The notes below the pieces were generated by a model. That model saw only the letters and a program-made list of their open reading frames with translations, ran no database searches and was not told the DNA's origin. DNA of 12,059 nt, taken from the NCBI GenBank assembly GCA_021199405.1, contig JAJQID010000140.1:1-12059 (forward strand). Reading direction: 5' to 3'. The translations under genes and the position numbers were made by a program. Shown here piece by piece: positions 1 to 6,975 of the stretch. Every line of letters starts with the position of its first letter. Positions within the stretch are counted from its first letter, which is position 1. The stretch is from Lachnospiraceae bacterium. GTDB lineage: Bacteria > Bacillota > Clostridia > Lachnospirales > Lachnospiraceae.

Positions 1-3
1 ATA

Positions 4-381
4 CTATTCTCCATCTGAACCCTCCGAGAGAGCTTCCATGATTTCATCATTGGTCATGGAAGTATTCAGGGTATAGGTTCCGGCTTTCATGGTTTTCTTG
101 TAGCTGGAAAGCCTGTTCTGCAATTTAAAAATCAGCGCGGAGCGAATTACGCCCTCCGCCTCCAGCAAATCGGCGATCTCACTGCTTCCCATGCCCTCCG
201 AAATGGTCACTGTAATGTCCGTCCCCTCTCCGGTACTTACCGGCTGCTCGGAAAACACCCGGTATCCTACCTCATAACCGATCAGCGCACCCCGGTAAAT
301 AATGACCACCACCAGGACAGCCAGCATAGCCTTTACAGCCGTGCGCAGGACCGACAGGATTACCTCTTTTACATCTTCCAT
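4..381 (-). CDS. Short membrane-anchored MltG/YceG-like protein lacking the catalytic domain
   Basis: 125 aa. Residues about 13-38 form one hydrophobic membrane segment after a short N-terminus. Residues about 56-120 resemble the LysM-like subdomain that precedes the catalytic domain in the endolytic transglycosylase MltG (ITVTISEGMGSSEIADLL, GVIRSALIFKL, KAGTYTL, then NDEIMEALSEG). The protein stops with TAG right after this subdomain. Full MltG is roughly 340 residues or more and carries its catalytic glutamate downstream, so this protein should not cleave glycan strands by itself; a glycan-binding or scaffold role is inference. The ATG at 381 is chosen because GAGGAG lies about eight bases upstream; an upstream in-frame ATG at 432 lacks a ribosome binding site. 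It is the last visible gene of the ireB-to-ylbF series. I cannot exclude a frameshift beyond the left edge, where only three bases are visible. Confidence 0.72.
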   Translation of the reverse strand: MEDVKEVILSVLRTAVKAMLAVLVVVIIYRGALIGYEVGYRVFSEQPVSTGEGTDITVTISEGMGSSEIADLLEAEGVIRSALIFKLQNRLSSYKKTMKAGTYTLNTSMTNDEIMEALSEGSDGE

Positions 382-481
382 GCCCTTTCTCCTCGTTGCT
401 TTTCTTCGCGGCCGCTCTTCCGCACCTTTCATTCGCAGCCGCACCCACATGCACAATCTCGCCCGCTTTGCGTGCTTTCCC

Positions 482-495
482 GCCCCTTACGGGGC
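482..495 (-). other. Small GC hairpin after ylbF
   Basis: Read on the minus strand, GCCCC-GTAA-GGGGC is a perfect 5-bp stem closed by a GNRA-type tetraloop, nine bases after the ylbF stop codon. No T-run follows, so it does not look like an intrinsic terminator. It could protect the 3' end of the upstream segment of the message or mark a processing site. The 123-base gap between ylbF and the MltG-like gene otherwise holds only the latter's ribosome binding site. Confidence 0.4.
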
Positions 496-504
496 TACGA
501 TTGC

Positions 505-834
505 CTATTCAAAATCCAGGCTCTCCACCAGCCGGTCCATAACCTCCTGCATCATACGGCAGAGCGCCAGCTCCGCTGCCAGAAACTCCGCCAGAAGCGG
601 GTTCTGAGTCAGCTCCCGCTTTTCCCTCTCCAGATCCTCAAGCCCGTCAAAGGTGCTTCCGTCCTCCATACTGCTCTGTACCTCATAATTCCTCGTACGG
701 AACCGGTCCAGGCGTTCCTTCAGTTCCGGATATCGAGCCACCTTTTCCAGACTTTCTCTGTATCCCTTATAGATATCAGATGTGATAATGCTGTGAATCA
801 ACACATCCGTTTCCTTTAATACTTCGGTTTCCAT
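505..834 (-). CDS. YlbF/YmcA family (DUF964) regulator
   Basis: 109 aa, the usual size for this all-helical family. The sequence has the expected layout: an N-terminal helix (ETDVLIHSIITSDIYKGYRE), a long charged middle helix (LKERLDRFRTRNYEVQ), and a C-terminal hydrophobic helix (NPLLAEFLAAELALCRMMQE) typical of YlbF-like proteins. In Bacillus subtilis, YlbF with YmcA and YaaT forms a complex that adjusts RNase Y-dependent mRNA processing and affects competence and biofilm formation. Its position directly after the RNase J gene fits a role in RNA turnover, but the specific function here is inference. The ATG at 834 has AGGAG about eight bases upstream. A 33-base imperfect hairpin sits just ahead of that ribosome binding site and may influence translation. 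Confidence 0.85.
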   Translation of the reverse strand: METEVLKETDVLIHSIITSDIYKGYRESLEKVARYPELKERLDRFRTRNYEVQSSMEDGSTFDGLEDLEREKRELTQNPLLAEFLAAELALCRMMQEVMDRLVESLDFE

Positions 835-853
835 GGACTATCTCCTGTAGATG

Positions 854-886
854 GGATATCATGAGTAAAAGGTGCTCATGGTATCC
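854..886 (-). other. Hairpin between rnj and ylbF
   Basis: Inverted repeat with arms GGATA-x-CATGAG and CTCATG-x-TATCC, eleven paired positions with one mismatch and a 9-base loop. It occupies most of the 71-base gap between the RNase J stop and the YlbF start. It ends about 8 bases before the ylbF ribosome binding site. No T-run follows in the direction of transcription, so a terminator is unlikely. An RNA-processing or translation-control element is more plausible. Confidence 0.45.
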
Positions 887-905
887 TGTGTAAACCCCCT
901 GATTT

Positions 906-2582
906 TCACACCTCCATAATAATTGGCAGGATCATGGGTCTGCGATTGGTTTTATCCCAGATGAAATCACTCAGATCATCCCGGATGCTGCCCTTCAGCC
1001 TGCCCCAGTCAGTGATCCCCTTTTCCAGACATTTATTGACAGACACATCCACAATGGCACAGGCCTCGTCAATCAGCGATTCAGATTCTCTCACATAGAC
1101 AAAACCTCTGGAAACGATATCCGGTCCTGACACAACTGTCAGATTGTTGCTGTCAAGCGCCAGTACCACAATCAGTATACCGTCCTCCGCCAGGCGCTGT
1201 CTGTCGCGCAGCACCACATTTCCCACATCGCCCACGCCAAGGCCGTCTACCAGAATACCGCCCGCCGGCACCTTCCCGGTAATCCGGGCGCTTTTCTCGT
1301 CCAGCTCTATCACGTCACCGGACTGCAAAATGAAAATATTTTCCTTTGGAATTCCCAGATTCAGGGCAATCTTTTTCTGCGCTACCAGATGCTTGTATTC
1401 GCCGTGAGCCGGAATCACATATTTAGGCTTTACCAGCGAATAAATCAGCTTCAGCTCTTCCTGGCAGGCATGGCCGGACACGTGAGCGTCCTGAGTAATG
1501 ACCTCCGCACCTTTCTGCAGAAGCTCGTTGACCACCTTGGTCACCGCCTTCTCATTGCCGGGAATAGGATTGGAGGAAAACACAATGGTATCCCCCGGGC
1601 CAATGGAAATCTTTTTGTGCATGCCGCTGGCCATGCGGGACAGCGCCGCCATGCTCTCTCCCTGAGAGCCCGTGGTGATAATCACCGTTTTCTCATCCGG
1701 GTAGGATTTCAGCATATCCACATCGATCAGTGTATTGTCCGGCACGTTCAGACAGTTTAATTTGGCGGCGGTTTCGATGATGTTGACCATGCTGCGGCCC
1801 TCCACCACCACCTTGCGGCCATATTTGCCCGCGGTATTGATGACCTGCTGCACCCGGTCCACATTGGAGGCAAAGGTTGCCACAATAATGCGGTTTTTGG
1901 GATGCTCCTCAAAAATCATCTCGAAGGTATGGCTCAGCGTTCTCTCTGAAGGAGAAAAGCCAGGTCTCTCTGCGTTTGTGGAGTCCGGCATCAGCGCCAG
2001 CACCCCTTTTCTGCCCAGCTCCGCGAACCGGGCCAGATCAATGGAATCCCCGAACACCGGGGTATAATCTACCTTAAAATCTCCGGTATGAACTACAATA
2101 CCAGCCGGAGAATATATCGCCAGAGCCGCAGCATCCACAATGCTGTGGTTAGTCTTGATAAACTCCACCTTAAATTTCCCCAGGTTAATGGTTTGTCCGA
2201 ATTTGACAATGACACGTCTGGTAGAGTCCATCAGTTCATGCTCCGTCAGCTTGTTTTCAATAATGCCCATAGTCAGGCGGGTGGCATAGACCGGCACGTT
2301 CATATCCTTTAAAATATAGGGCAGAGCGCCAATATGATCTTCATGGCCATGGGTAATCACAAACCCCTTCACCTTCTCAAAGTTATCCTTCAGATAGGTT
2401 ACGTCCGGGATTACCAGGTCAATACCCAGCATATCGTCTGCCGGGAACGCCAGGCCACAATCCACCACAACAATACTGTCTTCGTACTCAAAGGCAGTAA
2501 TGTTCATGCCGATCTGCTCCAGGCCGCCAAGAGGTATAATCTTCAGCCTGGAACGATTGTCCGTATTCAATTCATTCTTCAC
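906..2582 (-). CDS. rnj: Ribonuclease J (metallo-beta-lactamase/beta-CASP)
   Basis: 558 aa, close to the usual 555 or so for RNase J, which combines 5'-3' exonuclease and endonuclease activity in mRNA decay and rRNA maturation. Residues about 12-60 open the metallo-beta-lactamase fold (IIPLGGLEQIGMN). The zinc-binding motif HGHEDH is at 78-83, with further ligands at H146, D168 and H393 (PAHGEY). The beta-CASP region spans about 200-370 and includes the conserved HVSGHA at 367-372. A C-terminal domain fills about 450-558. I chose the GTG start at 2582 because AAAAGGAG lies six bases upstream and the length then fits the family. A longer in-frame ATG start at 2642 would add 20 unconserved residues and put this strong site inside the coding region. 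It sits in a series with DUF1292 upstream and ylbF downstream. Confidence 0.95.
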   Translation of the reverse strand: MKNELNTDNRSRLKIIPLGGLEQIGMNITAFEYEDSIVVVDCGLAFPADDMLGIDLVIPDVTYLKDNFEKVKGFVITHGHEDHIGALPYILKDMNVPVYATRLTMGIIENKLTEHELMDSTRRVIVKFGQTINLGKFKVEFIKTNHSIVDAAALAIYSPAGIVVHTGDFKVDYTPVFGDSIDLARFAELGRKGVLALMPDSTNAERPGFSPSERTLSHTFEMIFEEHPKNRIIVATFASNVDRVQQVINTAGKYGRKVVVEGRSMVNIIETAAKLNCLNVPDNTLIDVDMLKSYPDEKTVIITTGSQGESMAALSRMASGMHKKISIGPGDTIVFSSNPIPGNEKAVTKVVNELLQKGAEVITQDAHVSGHACQEELKLIYSLVKPKYVIPAHGEYKHLVAQKKIALNLGIPKENIFILQSGDVIELDEKSARITGKVPAGGILVDGLGVGDVGNVVLRDRQRLAEDGILIVVLALDSNNLTVVSGPDIVSRGFVYVRESESLIDEACAIVDVSVNKCLEKGITDWGRLKGSIRDDLSDFIWDKTNRRPMILPIIMEV

Positions 2583-2588
2583 ACAATT

Positions 2589-2596
2589 CTCCTTTT
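2589..2596 (-). promoter_or_regulatory. Ribosome binding site that fixes the rnj GTG start
   Basis: AAAAGGAG on the minus strand, six bases ahead of GTG at 2582. It is one of the strongest Shine-Dalgarno matches in the window and argues against the upstream ATG at 2642. Confidence 0.75.
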
Positions 2597-2786
2597 CTTC
2601 TCTCCATTGTGCCGTTGGCTTTACGCTGTCCGTCCCGCGCACTCACAGCTCTCCCGACAGCACCCGGCCATTGTTTTCTTCATACCTCGCTGCCCTTTTC
2701 CCGCAGCAGTCCGGTCTTTCGTTCTTTTTTCTGTCACTGTTCAAAGCAACATTTTTCTAACTTTATGCATTTCGGAACAGCCTTTG

Positions 2787-2822
2787 CAGACACACCGCGT
2801 CTGAAATCATGATTCCTCAGAC
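2787..2822 (-). other. Alternative stems in the DUF1292-rnj gap
   Basis: Read on the minus strand, GTCTGA (2822-2817) can pair with TCAGAC (2804-2799), and the same central element can instead pair with GTCTG (2791-2787). The first hairpin encloses a self-complementary AATCATGATT. The stems are short (6 and 5 bp) and mutually exclusive. The full gap from 2840 to 2583 is about 260 bases and contains no recognisable known riboswitch or convincing promoter. Confidence 0.3.
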
Positions 2823-2840
2823 AGACTGTGAACCATCGGC

Positions 2841-3113
2841 TTAAATCAGGTCGATCTCCTCATCCTCAAGGAGGCTTGCAAATACGGCGCCCATAGCGTC
2901 AAGCTCCCCATCGTCCTCCACAAATTCATAGGAAATATCCTGTCCGTTTCTGCAAATTTCCTTTAAAATATAGGCTTCCCCGTCCCCGGCTTCCTCATCC
3001 GTGGTCAAAAGATAATTGACACCTCCAAGCCGGGTCTGCTCCAGCACATATAATTCAATCATCTCCCCTCCCTGAGGGGTCAAAGTGATTTTTTCCAAAA
3101 TAATGCTCTCCAT
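2841..3113 (-). CDS. DUF1292 domain protein
   Basis: 90 aa from ATG at 3113. It matches the small acidic DUF1292 family: EKITLTPQGGEMIELYVLEQT, then GGVNYLLTTDEE, AYILKEI, and an acidic C-terminus ending in SLLEDEEIDLI. Members usually lie beside ruvX and ireB in Clostridia and Bacilli, as here; their biochemical role is unknown to me. The start is uncertain. Neither the ATG at 3113 nor an in-frame TTG at 3125, three bases after the ruvX stop, has a good ribosome binding site. Translation is therefore probably coupled to ruvX. The ATG start gives the more usual N-terminus. Confidence 0.85.
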   Translation of the reverse strand: MESIILEKITLTPQGGEMIELYVLEQTRLGGVNYLLTTDEEAGDGEAYILKEICRNGQDISYEFVEDDGELDAMGAVFASLLEDEEIDLI

Positions 3114-3127
3114 GAATTCAGCCAAAG

Positions 3128-3559
3128 CTATAGTTCCATGAGCTTTCTATGATCCAGATATTCCTGCAAAATAATCACCGCGGCGATCTTGTCCACATAC
3201 TCTTTGCGGTTTTCCCTCCGCACGCCGGCTTCCATCATGATTTTGTCGGCGCTGACCGTGGTCAGTCTCTCATCCCACAGCGTCACCTTCAGCCCTGTGC
3301 GCCGCTCCAGCTTTTCCTGAAATTCCATGGAAATCTGCGCCCGCTCTCCAATATCATTGTTCATATGCTTTGGAAAGCCCAGCACAATCTCCCCCACCTC
3401 ATATTCCAGAATCAGCTCCTCGATTCTTGCAAGGGTCTGGCGAAGCTTATTTTCATCCCTGCGGCGGATAATCTCGATTCCCTGCGCGGTAATCAGCAGC
3501 GGATCGCTGATGGCCACCCCCACTGTCTTACTGCCCAGATCCAGCCCCATAATCCTCAT
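3128..3559 (-). CDS. ruvX: RuvX/YqgF-type Holliday junction resolvase-like nuclease
   Basis: 143 aa, normal for the YqgF family (RNase H-like fold), linked to 16S rRNA 5' processing and proposed as a Holliday junction resolvase. Visible motifs are GLDLGSKTVGVAISD with the catalytic Asp at residue 7, EIVLGFPKHMNNDIGERA at 57-74, LWDERLTT at 94-101 with acidic E97, and DKIAAVIILQEYL at 123-135 with the last catalytic Asp. The ATG at 3559 overlaps the ireB stop (ATGA) and has GGGAG five bases upstream. A GTG at 3571 would add four residues and lose that site. The overlap implies translational coupling in an ireB-ruvX-DUF1292 unit. Confidence 0.93.
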   Translation of the reverse strand: MRIMGLDLGSKTVGVAISDPLLITAQGIEIIRRRDENKLRQTLARIEELILEYEVGEIVLGFPKHMNNDIGERAQISMEFQEKLERRTGLKVTLWDERLTTVSADKIMMEAGVRRENRKEYVDKIAAVIILQEYLDHRKLMEL

Positions 3560-3825
3560 TTCTGCTCCCACTGCTTACTGTCGATATAAGACCTCAGGAG
3601 TTCCTCCACCAGCTCGTCCCTTTCCACCTTCATAATCAGGCTCCGGGCCCCATGATAGGAGGTAATGAATGTGGGATCGCCGCTCATAATATAACCCACG
3701 ATCTGATTGACAGGATTGTATCCCTTCTGCATAAGGGCGTCATACACCGCGGAAAGCACCATCTGCGCACCTGTGACGGGTTCTGTCTCCACCTCGATAA
3801 ATCTTGTATTTCCCAAATCCTCCAT
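3556..3825 (-). CDS. ireB: IreB family (DUF965) regulatory phosphoprotein
   Basis: 89 aa, matching the IreB/DUF965 family size. The conserved core is present: LSAVYDALMQKGYNPVNQ, then IVGYIMSGDPTFI, ARSLIMKVERDELVEELLRSY. In Enterococcus faecalis, IreB is phosphorylated on N-terminal threonines by the PASTA kinase IreK and lowers cephalosporin resistance. Here the N-terminal segment has a single threonine, T7, as a candidate site; that equivalence is inference. The ATG at 3825 is chosen because the family begins close to this point and GAAGGG precedes it. An in-frame extension to 3900 has no ribosome binding site and adds a Cys/Arg-rich stretch unlike the family. Transcription probably starts from the promoter at 3963-3935. 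Confidence 0.9.
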   Translation of the reverse strand: MEDLGNTRFIEVETEPVTGAQMVLSAVYDALMQKGYNPVNQIVGYIMSGDPTFITSYHGARSLIMKVERDELVEELLRSYIDSKQWEQK

Positions 3826-3920
3826 AGTACAGTAATCCCTTCTTGCTGCCGACCGCGCACAATAACGCTGCCCCGGCGTCACAATGCAATGATAAATCAC
3901 GCTGTCAGTTCATCCGAAAC

Positions 3921-3930
3921 ACATATATGT
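3921..3930. other. 10-bp palindrome near the ireB transcription start
   Basis: ACATATATGT is a perfect palindrome a few bases downstream of the predicted -10 box, about where transcription should begin. Its position would suit an operator, but it is short and AT-rich and may be chance. Confidence 0.2.
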
Positions 3931-3934
3931 TTAT

Positions 3935-3963
3935 ATATTACTCCATTTACTGGAAAAATTCAA
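3935..3963 (-). promoter_or_regulatory. Sigma-A-type promoter for ireB-ruvX-DUF1292-(rnj)
   Basis: On the minus strand, TTGAAT (3963-3958) and TAATAT (3940-3935) are separated by exactly 17 bases, a near-consensus pair. The -35 box overlaps the TGA stop of the phosphoglucomutase gene, and initiation would fall near 3928, giving a leader of roughly 100 bases before ireB. This is the best promoter-like sequence in the window. Confidence 0.6.
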
Positions 3964-5699
3964 GCATTACGTTTCGAGCCGATTCCCCCCGTTAAATCCT
4001 TTTTCATCCTTTCCAGCCTCTCCAATGCATCCTCCAGAGAAACGCCCTTCACTCCATAATAATACTTTATCTTGGGCTCTGTCCCTGACGGGCGTACACA
4101 GCACCATGCGTTATTCTCCAGTTCAAAATAGAGCACATCCGATTCCGGCAGGCCTGTGGCAGACTGGTTTCCCGTTGCCGTCTCGGTTCTGACACCGCTC
4201 TTATAATCCCTGAGTGCCTCCACCTTCAGTCCGCCCAGCTGTTTGGGAGGATTTTCACGGAAGGCAGCCATCCGCTCCTGAATCTGTCTTGCCCCGTCCA
4301 GCCCCTTTAAAGTCACCGTAGCCAGCCCCTCTTTATAATAGCCATACTTTTCATACAGATCCAGCATGGCATCCCACAGGGTCTTGCCCTGTCTCTTATA
4401 AAAGGCTGCCGCCTCACAGAGCATCATCACCGCCACGCAGGCATCCTTGTCTCTGGCATAGGTGCCGGCCAGACAGCCATAGCTCTCCTCCAGGCCAAAC
4501 ACATAATGATAACTCTGATTCTCCTCAAAAAACTTAATCTGCTCTCCGATATATTTAAATCCGGTCAGCACCTCTATCAGCTTCACACCGTAGTCCGCCG
4601 CCACTGCTTTTGCCATATCCGTGGTCACAATGGTCTCCACCAGCGCCGGATTTGCCGGCATGGTGCCGGTCTTTGTCCTTTCCCGCAGAATATACTCCGC
4701 GATCAGCATGCCGGACATATTACCGGTAAAGCTGATATACTCACCACTCCCTGTATCCTTTGCGCAGACTCCCAGCCGATCCGCGTCCGGGTCGGTAGCC
4801 AGCACCAGGTCCGCGTCCACCCCCTTTGCCAGCTTCAAAGCCAACGTCCAGGCGTCTCTGTCCTCCGGGTTCGGATAAGGCACCGTCGTAAAATTGCCGT
4901 CCGGCTCCTCCTGCTCAGGCACCACATAAACCTGGGTAAAGCCCAGCTCTGCGAGCACTCTGCGCACAGGCAGATTCCCCGTGCCGTGAAGCGGCGTATA
5001 AACAATTTTCATATTCTTTGCCATATCCGGAATGATCTCCGGATGAATGCTCTGCCCCTTCAGCTGTTCCATATACAGGTCGTCAATTTCTTTCCCGATG
5101 ACATAAAATAAACCTGCTTCCATCGCCGCCTGCTCGTCCATGGTCTTTACCTGGGCGAAATCTGTCACCCGGGCTACATGCGCCAGAATATTTTTGTCAT
5201 GAGGCGGCGTGATCTGGGCGCCGTCCTCCCAATATACCTTATAACCATTATATTCTGCCGGATTATGGCTGGCAGTAATCACGATTCCCGCAATACAGTG
5301 AAGCTGTCTTACCGCAAAGGAAAGCTCCGGCGTGGGCCGCAGGCTTTCAAACAGGTATGTCTTAATTCCGTTTCCGTTCAGGCACAGGGCCGCCTCTTTC
5401 GCAAACTCCGGAGACATCCGCCGGGAATCATAAGCGATAGCCACCCCTTTTGCCGCGCCGTCCTGTTCTAAAATATAATTGGCCAGCCCCTGGGTTGCCT
5501 GCCGCACAGTATAAATATTCATCCGGTTGGTGCCCGCGCCGATAACACCCCTCAGACCACCGGTGCCGAATTTCAGCTGCCGGTAAAACCGATCCTCAAT
5601 CTCCTTCTCATCACCTGCCAGCGCCTTCAGCTCCTGCCTTGTAGCCTCATCAAAATAAGGATCCGTGCACCATTTTTCGTATGTTTCCATATAATCCAT
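3960..5699 (-). CDS. pgcA: Phospho-sugar mutase (alpha-phosphoglucomutase/phosphomannomutase family)
   Basis: 579 aa, the length of the Firmicute PgcA-type enzymes that interconvert glucose-1-phosphate and glucose-6-phosphate for UDP-glucose, glycolipid and wall polymer synthesis. All four active-site motifs are intact: the phosphoserine loop TASHNPAEYNGYK with S144, the metal loop DPDADRLG at 303-310, the sugar-specificity loop GLEESYG at 402-408, and the phosphate-binding loop RPSGTEPK at 536-543. The N-terminal FGTGGLRG at 44-51 is also typical. Whether glucose or mannose phosphate is preferred cannot be read from the sequence. The ATG at 5699 follows the S41 protease stop by 18 bases that contain GAAAGG and AGG elements, so it is the distal gene of the ftsEX operon. 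The ireB promoter overlaps its stop codon. Confidence 0.93.
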   Translation of the reverse strand: MDYMETYEKWCTDPYFDEATRQELKALAGDEKEIEDRFYRQLKFGTGGLRGVIGAGTNRMNIYTVRQATQGLANYILEQDGAAKGVAIAYDSRRMSPEFAKEAALCLNGNGIKTYLFESLRPTPELSFAVRQLHCIAGIVITASHNPAEYNGYKVYWEDGAQITPPHDKNILAHVARVTDFAQVKTMDEQAAMEAGLFYVIGKEIDDLYMEQLKGQSIHPEIIPDMAKNMKIVYTPLHGTGNLPVRRVLAELGFTQVYVVPEQEEPDGNFTTVPYPNPEDRDAWTLALKLAKGVDADLVLATDPDADRLGVCAKDTGSGEYISFTGNMSGMLIAEYILRERTKTGTMPANPALVETIVTTDMAKAVAADYGVKLIEVLTGFKYIGEQIKFFEENQSYHYVFGLEESYGCLAGTYARDKDACVAVMMLCEAAAFYKRQGKTLWDAMLDLYEKYGYYKEGLATVTLKGLDGARQIQERMAAFRENPPKQLGGLKVEALRDYKSGVRTETATGNQSATGLPESDVLYFELENNAWCCVRPSGTEPKIKYYYGVKGVSLEDALERLERMKKDLTGGIGSKRNA

Positions 5700-5717
5700 T
5701 TCAGCCTGCCGCCTTTC

Positions 5718-6947
5718 TCATTCTTCCATCCATTCCTTCAGCGTCTCCATCGCCTTTTCCAGCTGATTATCCGTTCCATCCTCCAGATAGGCGTCCGTAT
5801 CCAGCTCCACCTCCACATCCGGAGTGATGCCGGTGCCGTGGATATTCACACCGTTCGGCGTATAATAGGCGCTGGTGGTCAGTTTTACAGTGGAACCATC
5901 GGAAAGAGTGCGCACAGTCTGCACAATCCCTTTGCCAAAAGTGGTAGTACCCACCACAATGGCCTTGCCATGATCCTTCAGTGCACCGGTCAGCACCTCA
6001 GCGGCGCTGGCAGAATTCTCATTGACCAGCAGCACAATAGGAAGATCCAGCTCTCTCTCAGCATCAGAGGTATATTCCTCCCGGCTGCCGTCCTTATCCT
6101 CCGTGTATAAAATCAGGCCCTCACCCAGCAGCATATCCGCAATCTCCACCACAGAGTACAGGCTGCCGCCGGGATTATCCCTCAGATCCAGAATCAGCCC
6201 CTGAGCGCCGTCCGCTTCCAGCTGATCCAGAGCCTCCTCAAACTGCTCCACGGTGACGTCGTCAAATTCCGTCAGCTGAATGTATGCAATATTATCCTCC
6301 AGAAGCTCGTAGGTCACTGTGACAGTCTCAATCTTGCGCCGCTGCACATCAATGTCAAGGAGCTCGTCTCCCCGAAGCACAGTAACTGTTACCCAAGTGC
6401 CCTCATCGCCCTTGATCAGAGCCACCACCTGGCTGGAATCCATTCCCAGCACGTCTTCGCCATCCACCGCATAGATCACGTCTCCGGCCTGAAACCCCGC
6501 CTCCTCAGCGGGCGTCCCCTCAATGACCCCGGTAATCTTCACATAGCCGGTTTCGGAATCCTGCTGCACATAAGCGCCAATTCCGTAATAGACGCCCTCT
6601 GTGCTCTCCAGCAGCTCCTCTGTCTCCTCTACCGTATAATAAGTAGAGTAAACATCCCCAAGAGAATCTAAAAGTCCCTGAAAAACGCCGTCCTCCAGCG
6701 TCTGATTGTCCACCTCATCCAGATAATAGAGATTTTTGATCATCGTCTCTATGGTTCTCAGCTTAGAGATAAATTCACTGTCAATAAAGCTGTCCTCGTC
6801 AGAGGAAACACTATACGTAGAGACAACGGCACTGTCCTGCCCGATATAATATCCCCCAAGGACCACCAGGGACGTCAGGCCGGCGCCCAGCAATATGCCC
6901 ACCACCAGATATAATGTCCTGGAAAAGCTGTGTTTACTTTCTTTCAT
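5718..6947 (-). CDS. S41 family carboxy-terminal processing protease (CtpA/CtpB-like) with PDZ domain
   Basis: 409 aa. An N-terminal uncleaved anchor or signal segment lies at about 11-36 (LYLVVGILLGAGLTSLVVL), so the enzyme should sit outside the membrane. A PDZ domain spans about 117-200 (YYGIGAYV, IEGTPAEEAGFQAGDVI). The S41 protease domain follows, with LILDLRDNPGG at 251-261, the nucleophile S314 in NSASAAEVLTGALKD, and the general base K339 in TTFGKGIVQ. The spacing Ser-11-Asp-14-Lys matches the E. coli Tsp arrangement. ATG at 6947 is chosen because AGAGG lies five bases upstream; a GTG at 6962 lacks such a site. It starts 28 bases after the M23 hydrolase stop. A role in trimming or turning over the neighbouring wall hydrolase is attractive but only an inference from gene order. 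Confidence 0.93.
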   Translation of the reverse strand: MKESKHSFSRTLYLVVGILLGAGLTSLVVLGGYYIGQDSAVVSTYSVSSDEDSFIDSEFISKLRTIETMIKNLYYLDEVDNQTLEDGVFQGLLDSLGDVYSTYYTVEETEELLESTEGVYYGIGAYVQQDSETGYVKITGVIEGTPAEEAGFQAGDVIYAVDGEDVLGMDSSQVVALIKGDEGTWVTVTVLRGDELLDIDVQRRKIETVTVTYELLEDNIAYIQLTEFDDVTVEQFEEALDQLEADGAQGLILDLRDNPGGSLYSVVEIADMLLGEGLILYTEDKDGSREEYTSDAERELDLPIVLLVNENSASAAEVLTGALKDHGKAIVVGTTTFGKGIVQTVRTLSDGSTVKLTTSAYYTPNGVNIHGTGITPDVEVELDTDAYLEDGTDNQLEKAMETLKEWMEE

Positions 6948-6975
6948 AACAACCTCTTTCACCTAAACACTTTTA

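Noticed and set aside
482..495. Intrinsic terminator after ylbF
   Set aside because: The stem is good but is followed by GGGAAAGC and not a T-run.
2334..2812. Plus-strand open frames across the rnj start and leader
   Set aside because: Compositionally odd (rich in Ser, Phe, Arg), overlap the N-terminal codons of RNase J, and have no recognisable family or clear ribosome site.
3826..3900. Longer IreB start at 3900
   Set aside because: No Shine-Dalgarno, and the added residues (Cys/Arg-rich) do not resemble the family, which begins near 3825.
4506..5111. 201-codon plus-strand open frame
   Set aside because: Lies wholly antisense to the phosphoglucomutase gene, covers its conserved motifs on the opposite strand, and shows no recognisable domain.
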